64,000 nt of DNA from Posidonia oceanica. Taxonomy: Eukaryota > Streptophyta > Magnoliopsida > Alismatales > Posidoniaceae. The position numbers and the translations under genes were made by a program. Positions 46,117-58,300 of this stretch are shown one piece after another; within the stretch, counting starts at the first letter, position 1, and each line of letters opens with the position of its first letter. The DNA is taken from the NCBI GenBank assembly GCA_037176725.1, contig JAZBRS010000026.1, positions 155,383,501 to 155,447,500 on the forward strand. The letters are read 5' to 3'. Under the pieces are notes generated by a model. It ran no database searches. It was not told where the DNA came from and saw nothing but the letters and a program-made list of their open reading frames with translations.

Positions 46117-47315
46117 CTTGGGGCGACCCTGGCCTTGCAGACCCTGCTTTCTCTGTCCTGTCTCATGCATTTTCACCCTTGTACATCTCCATGCATTTTT
46201 TCCTTTAAGCATATCTCATTCAAAAAAAATAAAATAAAAAATCATGCAATACAATCATAGTCCGATGATGGAATCGGAAGTGCTTGCCTGCTCTGGAAAG
46301 AGTCTACTCTACCTCACCCGACACTACTTAGATGTCCTAACCAGTGAGCGAGCCACCACTTAGTGAGAATAGGCAAAATGCCCAAATCCCTTAGGACTTA
46401 CACCTCCAGAGGGAGATAAAATGCTAGGGTATGAGCGAGAGTGTGAGCTAGAAAAAGGATACATGTCTAAGCATGGGCAAAAAAGAAAAAAAAGAAAATA
46501 GAAGGCGAAGACAGATGTCGGCCCTAAAGATAGAGGTGTGCAGTGTAACCCCCTCCCTCCTGCTTATCTTGGAGAGGAATCGAAGTTCGTGCCTAGGAAA
46601 TCTACAAATCCCACAGGGCCTAGCCACCCCTATCTAGCAAGCAGCTCCCTAGCTTCAAACCAGGTGCCCATTACCTCCAAGCCAGGGATAGGGGAAACCT
46701 GCACGGTTATGTGGAAGCAAAAGAAATAAAGAAAAAAAATGAAAAGAGTAGGTGTAGGTCCTTAAGAGTTTGGCATAGAGCCTATCCTCACAATACCACC
46801 ATCTAAACATAAAGTTATCATCCATTCTGGAGTGCCACCAATAAGTTAGGAGTTTGAGTAGAGTTCAGTGAGTCAGGGACCACTCTCTTCCTTTACAGCA
46901 GGCGCTAAGCCCTTCATATGTTGAGGGCAATACACATCAATCATAAACCATGCATATATCTACAGCATCAATCATTCATTTTCCTCTATCCTTCCGCTCT
47001 GCAAGACTCAGCTTAGCACTGAGATAGTACTTCTATCGAGCACGGGTTGACCTCCTCCGAGTCACACTGGTCTAGAACTCCTATCAGCTCTTTCTCGTGC
47101 AACTTCGCCCCGTGCAGGCAAAACCCCTTGGCTTGAATGTGCTTAGTTCCTGTGATTTGAATGCAAGCTGTTAACATATTGAACTGCTACTAGCTCTGAA
47201 ATCTATTCCTTGACAGTCGGTGATTATGTGCCCGTGTATGATCTGATGAACCATAGCCTTGGGTGCAGGTACTCGAAGGCTTTGCACCAGCCGCCAGCTT
47301 TCTCTCTCCTGTGCA
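46117..47315 (+). other. Noncoding interval between integrase and the extra ORF (element C)
   Basis: It is the counterpart of 11047-12511. Conserved blocks lie at 46265-46440 and 46750-46925. Short A-rich tracts lie near 46220 and 46720 in place of the long A tract of element A. No gene is recognised. Confidence 0.6.
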
Positions 47316-48499
47316 ATGGGTTTTCCCACTTTGGTGACCCCAGCACATTGCTCTGAGATCCTTCGAGAGTGGACTGGCAAACCCATCGAAGATGATCACA
47401 AGGAGCTGTGCTTGTGGGGTATACCATCCAAGCTTTTGAGGGCAACTGATGTAGAGGTGAGCCGACATCTCCTGTGCGCCGCTGCAAGATTCTAGAAGCT
47501 AGCGCACCATGTTTTCCGCTTCAGAAGAATAGAGCTAACACCCATGCTGGAAGAAGTATGCCGGATCTGCGGCTTATCCAAGCTTTTGGGACCAACTATT
47601 TTCATGAGGCGCGACAGATACATTACGGTCTTGAGCCAACAATCTGGACTCTCTACTAAGGATTGCCCTGATGGGCCCACGCCCATGCTCCACCTGGGAT
47701 ACTTTGATGAAGCTGCCGAGAAGCGTGCCGAGCACGGAGATGAGCTGTGGCTCCAGGTTTTGTTACCTGCTTTCTAGGCGAGCTAATTTTCAGCCACAGT
47801 CGGATGACGGTTGCCATCGAAGTTGCTGAAATTACAGTTGCTATGGTGACCCAGTAGATCAACTTGGCACCAGTAGTCCTAGCAGAGACTTACCGCAGAC
47901 TGGACCGCATCTCGCACCGTTGCCGCCATTTTCACGGCTGCGGGGCCTTGGTACAGGTTTGGCTGGCTGGGCATCTAGGGATGGACCTTCTGCGCCTACA
48001 AAGATCGGCCTTTGAGATTTACTACTGCAGTGGCCATGCCCGGACCATTCAGAGCTCCCGCGAAGAATACAAGAAGCTAAAAAAGTTAACAGATGATGCA
48101 GTAACTTGGCGTATCATCCCATTCGCGGCTGAGCCGTTCACTGTCTTCTTCAGCACCTGCGACATGCGACTAGTCGTGCTACCAGGGTTCGCTGGGGGTG
48201 TGGAATATCACCCTATTCGGGTCATGCGGCAATTCGGCTTCCAGCAGGGTGCCTTTGTCGATAGCACAACGCCTAGGCTTCTTCAGCCCTATCCTCTCAG
48301 TTCAACTGCTACTACAACAGAACTTGCCAACCTGATGCGCCATGGAGTGCAGTCGATGGACATCGTGGCTGCAAAAGGCTCGGGGTGTACCCCTGAGTAT
48401 GTGACTGAGGTACAGGGACTCTAGCCGATCAACGAGATCCCACCTGGCGCACCTCTATTCCCTAATAGCAGGAGGTCAAAGAAAGCCCGAACCAGTTAG
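47316..48499 (+). pseudogene. Extra ORF downstream of integrase, DUF7745-like, element C copy
   Basis: ATG 47316 begins MGFPTLVTP and the ORF ends at TAG 48497. It aligns with A along its whole length: LCLWGIPSKLL, CAAARF, ELTPMLEEVCRICGLS, AETYRRLDRISHRC, HFHGCGALVQVW, TWRIIPFAAEPF, GGVEYHPIRVMRQFGFQQG and PEYVTEVQGL. A Trp is lost to TAG after CAAARF (about 47493). There is an extra base near 47757 and TAG near 47854 and 48422. The copies in A and C differ at many positions but keep the same motifs and length, so the ORF was already in their common ancestor. Confidence 0.75.
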
Positions 48500-49059
48500 G
48501 GCGTTGGTGCAACTGCTTGTTCGGTTTTGAGTCATGCTGTATCTTGTATGGCTTGCTATAGGCATGTAACCAGAGCTTAATCAATGCAAAGATGTTTTGT
48601 GCCATCTACTTGTGTTTCAAGCTAGCCTATGCATGCATGTTCTTGCCAATCATGCCTTGGGCCTCTAGCCAGGTTTGCTGCTGGAATGCTGCATGGGACG
48701 CATTGAGCCGTTCATCAGAGTTAGCAGCAGCAACCAGGACTCTCAGCACAAGGAAGTTGCAAGAAAGCCCCTGCATTCTATCTAGATGCCGAAATCTCTA
48801 CAGACCAACGCCATCAAATCAAGCAAGGCCGCCGAGCACCTTCACCCAGATCTATACCTGACTGATACCCCTAACTACTTGGTTGGCAAACACGTTAGTT
48901 TTGTCCGCATTCTCCATTTTTTCGATGCCAAGGATGCTTCGGCTGTCCCCTGGTATTATTCCTGATATCAGGGGCATCTTTTTTTTGCTGTCTTAGGGTA
49001 TCACCTCCTTCTTTTGGTCGGTAAGTCTGCGTATTTACCGGCTAGCCCCCTTTCTTCTT
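48500..49059 (+). other. 3' UTR start of element C with conserved hairpin
   Basis: The part up to 48850 matches the region after the extra ORF in A in a general way. From 48855 a block shared with A and B begins (CTAACTACTTGGTTGGCAAA, then GTTAG). It leads to a hairpin at 48947-48974: CCCCTGGTATTA pairs with TGATATCAGGGG in 12 pairs, two of them G-U. GCATCTTTT follows. Confidence 0.75.
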
Positions 49060-49800
49060 TACGCGACTCCGTTCCATGCGGAAGGAGTCCCGTGCCTGTT
49101 TCTTCGTGCGAGGTCAAGCCCGCTTGCTTCCTCATGCGAGGACAAGTCTTTATGCGACTTTGCTCCGTGCGGACGGAGTCCTGTGCCTGTTTCCTCATGC
49201 GAGGTCAGGCCTGCTTGCTTCCTCGTGTGAGGACAAGCCTTTGCACGACTCTGCTCCATGCGGACGGGGTCCCGTGCCTGTTTCCTCGTGCGAGGTCAGG
49301 CCTGCTTGCTTCCTCATGTGAGGACAAGTCTTTGCACGACTCTGCTCCGTGCGGACGGAGTCCCGTGCCTATTTTCTCGTGCGAGGTCAGGCCCGCTTGC
49401 TTCCTCGTGCGAGGACAAGTCATTGCGTGACTCTGCTCCGTGTGGATGGAGTCCCGTGCCTGTTTTCTCGTGCAAGGTCAGGCCCGCTTGCTTCCTCTTG
49501 CAAGGACAAGCCTTTGCGCGACTCCGCTCCGTGCAGACGAAGTCCCGTGCCTGTTTCCTTGTGCGAGGTCAGGTCCGCTTGCTTCCTCGTGCGAGGACAA
49601 GTCTTTGCGCGACTCCGCTCCATGTAGACGGAGTCTCGTGCCTGTTTCCTCGTGTGAGGTCATGCCCACTTGCCTCCTCATGCGAGGACAAGTCTTTGCA
49701 TGACTCCGCTCTGTGCAGACAGAGTCCCGTGCCTGTTTCCTCGTGCGAGGTCAGGCCCGCTTGCTTCCTCGTGCGAGGACAAGCCTTTTTGTGACTCCGC
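49060..49800 (+). repeat. 91-bp tandem repeat of element C
   Basis: About eight head-to-tail units have GAGGTC at 49201, 49292 and 49383 and AAGGTC at 49474, exactly 91 apart. Each unit holds GACTCCG...CGGAGTC (7-bp inverted arms) and CCTCGTGCGAGG. All units carry minor changes. The period shifts frame from unit to unit, so the open frames here are not genes. Confidence 0.92.
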
Positions 49801-50190
49801 TCCGTGTGGACGGAGTCCCTTTTTCTTGCTTCTTCGTGCGGGGACAAGCCTGCCTGCTTCCTCAGCTGAGGACAGGCCTTTTCGTGACTCTGCTCCGTGC
49901 GAACGGAGTCCCTTTTGCTTGCTTCCCTGTGCGGGGACAAGCCTGTCTGCTTCCTCGGGTGAGGACATGCTTTTTTGCGACTCCACTCTGTGCGGATGGA
50001 GTCCCTTTTGCTTGCTTCCTCGTGTGGGGACAAGCCTGCCTGCTTCCTCGTGCAAGGACATGCCTTTGCGCGACTCCGCTCCGTGTGGACGGAGTCCCGT
50101 TTGCTTGCTTCCTCAGGCAAGGGCATGCCTTTTCCTTTGTGCGACTTCGCTCCAGGCGGACGGAGTCCTACTTGCTTTGCTTTCTTGGTA
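49801..50190 (+). repeat. Variant units of the 91-bp repeat
   Basis: About five shorter units have the same GACTCCG...CGGAGTC arms, but GGGGACAAGCCTG replaces the GAGGTCAGG part. They grade into degenerate TTGCTTGC-rich sequence. Confidence 0.8.
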
Positions 50191-50784
50191 GAAGAGGAGA
50201 TGCCCTCCTTTCTTGCTTGCCATCTTTCTCGGCAAGAGAAGATGCCCCTTTTCTTGCTTGCTTTCTTGCTGAGCAAGAAAGGATGGTCCCATTTCTTGCT
50301 TGCTTTTCTTGCTCGGCAGGAAGAGATGCCCCCCCTCTTCTCTCGCGCGTTCTCAGAATTTTGCCCCTTCTATTTCGCATGGCTCTGGCCGTTCGCTTGC
50401 TTCCTCAGGCGAGGACAAGCTACCTTTTGCCCCCCCGGACTAGCAGCCCTAATTGCCCGAACGGCAAACACGTTAGTCTTGTCCGGCGCCACCTTCTGCG
50501 CAAGTTTGGACTGGCCGCCAACTTGTCGCATTGCATCGCAACCCTTTTAACATTCCTTTGCATCGCATCACATCAGCATACATCACATAACTTTGCGCCA
50601 GCATCACGTACTAGATAGCTACATTAGCATCACTTTGCATCAACATGCATCAGCACCGCATTTCCTTATTCATAACATCCACACGTGCATGTATCGCCCG
50701 TGTCTCCCCTAGCAAGGTTCAGCGTGGCTAGCATTAGTGCATACATTACATTAGCATTTGCACCTACATTTGCATTCGCATTAC
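50191..50784 (+). other. Interval before the pre-LTR block (element C)
   Basis: TTGCTTTCTTG-rich degenerate repeats to about 50400 are followed by a unit of the CTAGCAGCCCTAATTGCCCG type with AACACGTTAG (50436-50480), and then GCATCA/CATTAGCAT simple sequence. No gene is seen. Confidence 0.5.
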
Positions 50785-50929
50785 GGCAACGAGTCATGAC
50801 TTTCAGTGCATCCGTCGAATAAATGACTCACGCCAATAGCATTGTTGCTCCTGATGGTGTCAGGTGGGGTGTCTTGTCAGCCCTGAGCCACGGTCTCGCT
50901 ACGCTTGACCTCGCTTAGGGAAGGGCATC
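50785..50929 (+). promoter_or_regulatory. Conserved pre-LTR block and polypurine tract, element C
   Basis: GAGTCA (50791) pairs with TGACTC (50824-50829). The inner arms are partly decayed. The polypurine tract AGGGAAGGG (50917-50925) is followed by CATC and the LTR. Confidence 0.82.
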
Positions 50930-51171
50930 TGTAGACACCTCATTTTGACAGGCTTTAAGTTGGTGGATTTCCTTGGAAGCTTGCTCAAGATCGCGGTCGG
51001 ACAAACCAATCCCAAACCCTACCCATATCCAATCAAAACATAGACATAGACCTTGATCTCTCCTAAACCCACCTAAACCCACTTAAACTAGTCCCACTCC
51101 TTACCTTAGCCTTAAACCAAGCCTTAACCTAAGCCAAAATCCCCAAAACAGCCTTGAAACACCTCTGGGAC

Positions 51172-51237
51172 GTTGGACGCCGTCTATTCTAGCATTTTAC
51201 GTTAGACGCAACTCCGGCGAGTGTCCAACGCGTTGGG
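51172..51237 (+). repeat. GTTGGACGC cassette, first copy in the C LTR
   Basis: GTTGGACGC (51172-51180) and GCATTTTAC, then GTTAGACGC (51201-51209) and GTGTCCAAC with GCGTTGGG. This makes two neighbouring hairpins, the first with a decayed right arm. It stands apart from the four evenly spaced copies that begin at 52364. Confidence 0.8.
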
Positions 51238-52363
51238 ATGGCCAGCGCCCTTTCGCTGCTCCCAGAGTCGTCCTCTGCCAGCTCTGCCGCCCTCCGTGAG
51301 CTGCTCCACCACTTGGCTTGCCCTAGGAACCGGTGCCTCTCCTTGGAACACGCCGTACGAGCCCCAGCCACCCAGTCACCACCTCTTTCGCCGCTCGGCC
51401 TGCCACCGCGTCCACTCCCCCGTCCCCTCACACTTACTCTCCACTACCTCCACCCGCTAGACGACGCTGGCCACTTATGCCACCGCGTCCCTTCCTCGTC
51501 GAACTTTTTGCCGCTCTCTCCCCCGTCGCTGACCGGCCGCCTGCACTGCCTACTAACCACAACCTTCGTCGTCCTTCCCTACCTGCACTTACTCCCAGCA
51601 CTAATTCCTCTGCCATTCCCTCTGACACGACGACCTTCCCACTCTCTCCACCATCTTTGCACCTTGCTTGCCACCTCCTTCTCACTTGCCTTGGCCGGCG
51701 AACAAAACAAGGAGAACCCAACAGTTTTTTTGACACCACACCCATTCTGCTGAGAATTCAGTGAGCCTCTGAGCCTTGAGTGATTCCTAGAGAGCTTCCC
51801 AACCTGCGAGCAATCCTCCCAAGCCTTCTCCCACGCTTAAGCCGCCCTCCGGAGCTCGCCGTTCGTCGTCATCCATCTTCGCTGGCCAACTACGGGACAC
51901 TTCTCCAGGCTACAAACAGGCAATTTTCCTCTACCCTTAGCTTAGACATGCACGTGGTAGTATAGTAGATTCCTTTCCGCACGCACTTCACCACACACGT
52001 AGCTCAACTAGCTCGCTCGTCGGAGTCCGGCGATGGGTTCGCCGCCCGCACAAGGCCATCGGTCTGTGAGTGTGTGGCAGCCTCCCTCGCGGACCCCATG
52101 GCTTGCTTAAGGTCTGGGAAGTCTTCCCTCACCCTTACGGAGCCTCATAGCCAAGCACCGTGGCTCGCTGGCCTCCCAAATGGCCGAAGAAGCCATGGAA
52201 ACTGGTGACGAGAGGGAGGAGGTGGGTAGAGCAATCCACTAACCCATTTTTGACACCAAGCACATGTTTAGACTCGTCTTTGCTTACTCTTGCTTACTAG
52301 CTATTTAGTTTCCCATTTTTGATCGATTTGAGTGCTGGTTCTTGCCGGGAAGTATCTCGACTT

Positions 52364-53330
52364 GTTAGACGCATGAACTGGTGCGTCTAACGTTGGACGT
52401 GCCTTGTGGCAGCGTCCAACGCCCTTGCTGCCTTTTCTTTTGCTGTTTCTCTTGTTGATATGGTTTGATGAGTATGCTATATGATTTAATGTTGTGTATG
52501 CTTTCCTTTATGCTTCTAGATGCCATGTTTTAGATCATGTTATTTTCCGATGTGGTTTTCCTTCTCTGTCTTCAAGATAGTCTGCCTGTGTGTTGGACGC
52601 TGAGTGCTCCAGCGTTTAATGTAATACGCTGGCCACCTTAGCATTTTACACTCTTGTGGGTTTGCTTTGCCTTAGTAGCTGCTCAAAGTCATTTTGTTTG
52701 AATGTCTGTTTAATCTATGCATGCATGTTAATATCTAGGTCCTCTTTTAGTTGTTTTTAGGTTTACATATCGCTTTATTTAAGTTGCATGCTAGTTTTCT
52801 TATGGATCTGTCTCCTCTGTGTTATACGCAGTCCTTGCCAGCGTCTTACATAAGATGCTTGTAACTGTAGCGTTTTACATCTCTGAGCTTTGCTTTCAAA
52901 ATATGCATCTAAACTCCTTTTCTTATGGAATGTTGATTTGATTTTTGAGTGTATGCCAAGTTCTCATCTGCTTTCAATAAGTTGTAGACTCTTTAATGAT
53001 TCATGAGTCCAGTTTCCTTCCAGTTCTTACGCATCTGCCTCTCTATGTTGGACGCTGTAGTTACCTGCGTTTTATGTTAGACACAGTTGTTTCCAACGTT
53101 TAACACGTTGGGTCTGTGACTTCCAGATTTCATGCCCACTCTTGGTTTTTATGCCTCAATTGCTGTTGCTTTGATTATCTGGCTTGCTCTATTTTGTCCA
53201 TGGCTTTTATTTGGTATTAATATCATGTTTTATCAAATGTGCATGCATGTTTTGCAGGTTTCTTATCTTCTGCGTAGGATGCTGGGTGTCCAGCGTCTTA
53301 CGTTGGACGGTGGTCATTCCAGCGTCCAAC
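52364..53330 (+). repeat. Evenly spaced double-hairpin cassettes in the C LTR
   Basis: Cassettes start at 52364, 52592, 52821, 53047 and 53274, that is 228, 229, 226 and 227 bp apart. Each is about 57-65 bp and made of two adjacent inverted repeats. The best is at 52364-52391 (GTTAGACGCA/TGCGTCTAAC, perfect 10-bp stem) with 52392-52420 (GTTGGACG/CGTCCAAC). Others have TTATACGC, AATACGC or GGATGC arms with matching partners. The 160-bp stretches between them look unrelated or very diverged. Confidence 0.88.
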
Positions 53331-54014
53331 ACTTTAAATTTACTGCATTTTGTTTCCTTGAACCGTCTTCGACTCGAACCTCATTTTTTGCATTTGATTG
53401 CTTCCAGGGCATGTTTAAGCACCCTAGCATGTAGTTTAACATTGGTTTTCAGGTTTCGTGCATTGGTTGTGTTTTCCTGACCTATTTTCACCTCTTTGCG
53501 GCATTTTAAACTTTAATTAATCGCTTTTAAACAAGGTTTACTAAGCTTTGCATGGTTTATAATTGCATATTGCATATCGCCTTAGGACGAACATAAATCG
53601 GCATTTATTTACCAACATTTACCACACAATAGTGGATCAGTTTAGAAAGACCGATTCCTCGAATGTGTCGGGGGTGCCTAACACCTTCCCCTCGTGTAAC
53701 AGGAGTCCTTACCCTTTCTCTGGACCGCATTGACTTTGTGTCATACACTTGAATCGGATTTTGCATGCTCTTAAAATGCATAAGTTCTCTTTGCACGTTT
53801 CTTTTACGGTTTTCCTAGTTTTTCCATTTTAATAAATTAGGTGGCGACTCCTTGTCTTTTCTTTTGTTTTGCTTTAGCGTTCGTCTCTGCTTTGCCAGTG
53901 TTTTTCGAGTTGAAGATCCCTCCTCAGATCCACCGCTAATAGTGGCATTTCATTGGTCGGTGCGCGCGAGCTTTGGCAGTGTGCATGGACGAGCTGACTT
54001 TCAGGGTTACTACA

Positions 54015-54851
54015 CCATCAATCGGTAAAAGAATCACCATCCTTTCTTTCATCGATTGGTAACAATCAATATTGATGTTAAATGCTTCCAAGTACAGTGG
54101 AGGCTATTATTTGTGCTCAAGATTGGATTAAAAATGGTATTCGAGATAAATATACTTTTAATACACGTATTTTCATCTCATATTGTGTTTCTTATATTTT
54201 TATTCTTTCATTGTCAATATAGGACAAGATATTGTAGTAAACCTTGATATGGTGTTGAGCGATCTTGACAATGAATAATCCCAAACATGTGTTACTATTG
54301 ATATCGTGGATATTGAAGAAAATTGAGGGTAAGGACTTGAACTTGTAAATGTTGTCCATTATTCCAAACATGTGTTCCTACGTTTCTTATCTTTTATATT
54401 GTCAATATTAATTTAACAATGTGTATTGTTTCACTTTTGTAGGATTTTTGGAGAATAGAGAGATGGAGACATGATTTGGAGAATAAAAGACCTTTTGCAT
54501 CATGGAGAATATTAGAATTTTAGACTATTAATTAACTATGTTTGTTGTGTATGTCTAACAAATGCAGATTGTTATCATGTATTATGTATCAATAACTTGT
54601 AGAACATATTTATTTGATTTTGTACGCAGGTATCATTAATGTTGTAATTGTTAAACTATTAGTCTTTATTTGATTTTATTTGTGTGGATTAATGATTATA
54701 TTTACTATGTTTATTTTGTATTTTATAATATATGTTTATGTACATTTTGATTCATCATAAGTATAAACATGTCAATCTATTTTAAAATGACTTGTTCTCG
54801 GTTCGTTGGAAATCTCTTATGTCTGTCATGCCTTGGGTGATTTTTCAATCT
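54015..54851 (+). pseudogene. hAT transposase C-terminus and downstream region
   Basis: In frame from about 54079, the peptide PSTVEAIICAQDWIKNG (54088-54138) matches the C-terminal hAT dimerisation region, where S-x-TVEALICAQDW is typical. The part just upstream has stops. A possible intron with GT-like and AG ends (to about 54217) and AT-rich sequence follow, without further recognised coding. The rest of the transposase lies left of element C, outside the window. The AT-rich stretch 54240-54850 has nothing else I recognise. Confidence 0.65.
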
Positions 54852-55348
54852 TACTAGATTATAAACAAAGGTGATAGGTCCTTTTAGATGGATAAATGGT
54901 ATGAGAATGGTATCCTTTTCAATCATTTAGTTCATCAGCCTTTCCCAAATTTAAGAGTCAGAGTTGTGGACGTATTCTACAATAGGGCTCTCTTTGACGA
55001 TCAGGTTGGTGGTGATGAAGCGGAGGTGTCTATTAGTTGGCGTGGGCTCAAGGAGCTTCACGTGGACTGGTAGGGTGATAAGGACTTACTTATTTGGATG
55101 CCTTAATCTGACAGAGCTTTCTCTATTAAGAGTGCATCGTTGGCTCTTAATACCAGCTCTCGTATGAATAGAAGGAATAAGTGGATCTGGTCGGTGGTGT
55201 TGCCTGCAAAGATGTCATTGTTCTTATGGCAGATTGCTTGGAATGCTGTGGCTGTGGATGCTAGTGTTCAATTGTGATATGTTGATTTTGTTTCCAAGTG
55301 TAACTGTTGTATTAGTTCACACGTGGAGACTTTAGATCACTTGCTTTT
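54852..55348 (+). pseudogene. L1-type LINE, 5'-truncated, first part
   Basis: KGDRSF*MDKWYENGIL (about 54867) fits the FW-D-W motif at the end of a plant L1 RT, with Trp changed to TAG at 54885. Further on, RNKWIWSVVLPAKMSLFLWQ, then CNCCISSHVETLDHLL (about 55300-55340), fits the zinc-binding region (zf-RVT) that follows plant LINE RTs. It is cut by the LTR at 55349 and continues at 58577. The target duplication of the LINE may be GATTTTTCAATC (about 54838) and GATTTCTTCAACC (59608), but this is imperfect. Confidence 0.75.
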
Positions 55349-58300
55349 TGTAACGACCCGTCTAGTCGTTACCTCTCAACCTAGCTACATTTTTTTTCCA
55401 TTTTTATCTTTTATTAGCATTTATGAACTCTAAAGCTAAATTCTCACAATGTAATAAAGCAACAATAAATAAAACTAACTTACTTACCCAGAAATCCTGA
55501 TGTGTGGCAGCATGACTCCTTCTATGTGCACTAGCAAACGAACAACACCTATCCTACACCTGCGAAAACACGTAAACCAAAACACACGTGAGTGACCAGA
55601 CAAAACGGTCACCCAACACACACCCCACCTAAACCACTCAGCCAACAATGCTGAGGGAGCTAGCGTAATCATGCCACAACAAACAAACACGGGCATCCCA
55701 CCTAGATGCCACCACAGCACAACAGGGCAGCACAATATTGCCCGACCAACAACAAAAACCAATAAAACGTGCCTTTGAAATCATTTATCTTTTTTCCTCG
55801 CAAAATCATATGCATGCTCTTTCAAAATCTTAAAAGCATACTTGAAATGGCCAATCTAGCCAAATCAAGCTCAAAACACAAAACCAACTCGCAGCCTGGT
55901 CCCACACCCTCATTGGGCAGACCAGACGACCAACAGCGCTTGAATGCCTCAATCGCATTCAGAATGCACAGCACAACGAACACAAAGCCAACCAAACACA
56001 GGGTCTCAATGGCCAAACAACAACGCCTCAAAAAGGCAAAAAACTCGAGGCCTAATATAGCCAAAACTTGGCAAAAGCCACCAAGCCACAAAAACAGGCA
56101 AAGCTCGAGGCCCAATACGGCCAAAACAAACCAAGCACGGCCCAAATGGGCACATAAGAAAACCAACTAGTCGTGTTGCCTAGTGCCCCAGCAACCGACC
56201 TGGCTTCAAGCAGTAGCGAGGGGCTCACCCTTGCAACTCACTGCACTGCCACAGATACCCACCCTGTGGGGGAGTGTGCCTGTCACGACATCTCACACTA
56301 GAGACACCTCAAAAAGTAATCCCCAATTGGAAAAGCGGTCCACACTCGGGACAAATCATAGGGCACGCCTAATATGGTGCCCGCAAGCTCAGTATTTCGA
56401 ACTACTAGAGGCTCCTCATCCCTAGGCTCAGCCAGCACCCACAAGTTTCGGTCCTTGTAACAACTAAGGTATCATGCCCAGCTACTCAGGAGTATCATAC
56501 CTCCCGAGTCCGCTGCCACGATACCACTAGGTACGGCTGGCACCTCAACCCCACAGACCTCAACCCCGATGACGTGTCTGATACACCGCAGAGTGTAGTT
56601 GCATTCCTGAAGAATGCAGTCACACCTACGGGTCCAGGCTACACTCACCTCGAAGTCTTGGCTCGCAACAAGCACTCGGACCTTACCTTGGCAATAGCTC
56701 ACGACCCTAGGGGTATCAGTCGTCCCTACAAGGCTGGCCAATGCCTCAGTCTCGGTCCACAACCAAAGGCACAGTAAAATCCTTTCCAAAACCTTTTCAA
56801 AACTAATGTATTTTCTTTTGAAACTCCTTTCGAAGACCGTTTCGAAATCCTTAAATGACAACTCAAAAACACCACAAAACACAGTGCAGAACACAACACG
56901 AAAACCACGAACAGAAACCACAGTTAAAATACAGCCAAAACACAGCCTCGACAGCTCCTCTGTCAGGCCCAAGAACCACACTACAAAACACAACACAATA
57001 GAGAAACAAAGGCACCTCCTATGCAAAAAGTTTACCTAGGAGACACCACCCAGAAGCACAACACCAGTCTTGAAGTCCCAATGTACTTACAAGACTGAGC
57101 ACCCATAGAAACTACACTCAGAATACTAAGTCCTGGTGCCAAGGTCTAATACTAAGGTCATCATGTTCCCTAATGTCCATCTAGACCAAATAGGGAAAAC
57201 CTTAGTATTACTAGATCGTGTAGTCTTTTAATTCTAACACTAGTACATGTGGGATCTTGCTAATTCATTTTAGGCAATTCTTAACCTATCTCTAATGATT
57301 TGCCTAATTATCATCTTGCCCTAACTACCTACAATGTCCATTTAGCACTACTCACATTGGAATTATCAAAACAAGTCCCTAAGGGCTTAAAAGTAACTAA
57401 AACCCAAAAGTTAGGGGCTAAAAAGTAGTTCCCATAAAACTCAGGGACCAAAAAGTGATTCCAGGCGTTGTACGTGGGGAACACCTGCGTCCAACATTGG
57501 ATGCAGAGAACCCTGCATCCAACACCTTGGAATCCCAAAACCCATTAAACTCCTCCTAGTTACTAACCTACATGCTCATTAATTTAAACCAAGATTAACT
57601 AGTAAAGAAAACACCACAAAATCTACTGCATGCAACTATCTATCCAGCCATTAATCTAAAACATGCCCCTTGATCAGGAAAAAACATGAACATGCAACAA
57701 TAGGGGTATTAGACGCGGAAAAGCCCGTGCCTAACGTTGGACGCACCAGGGTGTGCGTCCAACACCCTGCATCAGGAGGTTTTGCTAAAACCTCCCTTAC
57801 AGGTAAGCAATCCCCACACAAACCACAACCATACAAGAATACATGCATATAAATATATTTAAGGCATTTATGCAACAATCTACCTTATCAAAGCATGTAA
57901 ACAATCATCTAAAGGGGTGTGTACCTTACACCCAAGAGGCGAGCCAACACAACGAGCTCCACTACGATCCAAGGCTCTCCGCAAGCTCCCAGCCACGCCC
58001 CAAACCTCCTCCAGCCATCTACCAAGCCCACAGTAGCCCTAGCATAGAGAATCCCCCAAAATCAGTGGGTGGAACCAAGAAAGAAAAGAAGGAAATTGGA
58101 GAAAGGAGTACTAAGGCCTCTACATACCTCTTTCTCTTTCTGCCAAGCTCCAAACACCCAAGGATCGCCGGAGAACATCCCCTCTCATCGCCGGAGAGGA
58201 AGGGGAGGAAGTGGGGAATAAAATACCTCAAGGAGCCACTGACTTACTCCTTATATAGGCGACTGGTGCACTCAGAGTGTTAGACGCTATCTGTCCATGC

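Larger units (their letters stand above)
38244..54014 (+). mobile_element. Element C: Tat-like retrotransposon, right half
   Basis: It holds second RNase H, integrase, DUF7745-like ORF, hairpin and 91-bp repeats, polypurine tract and a 3085-bp 3' LTR. The left half lies upstream of elements A and B, outside the window. Its pol is interrupted by element B at 38243/38244 and by a solo LTR (38698-44714). The right target duplication should be CCATC (54015-54019), inside hAT transposase sequence. Its coding sequence is close to that of A, but its LTR and 3' repeats differ. Confidence 0.88.
50930..54014 (+). repeat. 3' LTR of element C (3085 bp)
   Basis: It begins TGTAGACACCTCATTTTGAC and ends GGGTTACTACA. 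The donor-like place has AACAGGCAATT (GC instead of GT at 51920). Six double-hairpin cassettes with GTTGGACGC arms occur between 51172 and 53330. The U5 block is at about 53645-53720, TGGCGACTC at 53842, and GCGCGAGCTTTGGCAGTG near the end, as in the B LTR and the minus-strand solo LTR. Confidence 0.92.

Noticed and set aside
49014..50618. Open frames of 130-300 codons on both strands
   Set aside because: They are created by the 91-bp tandem repeat and shift frame between units.
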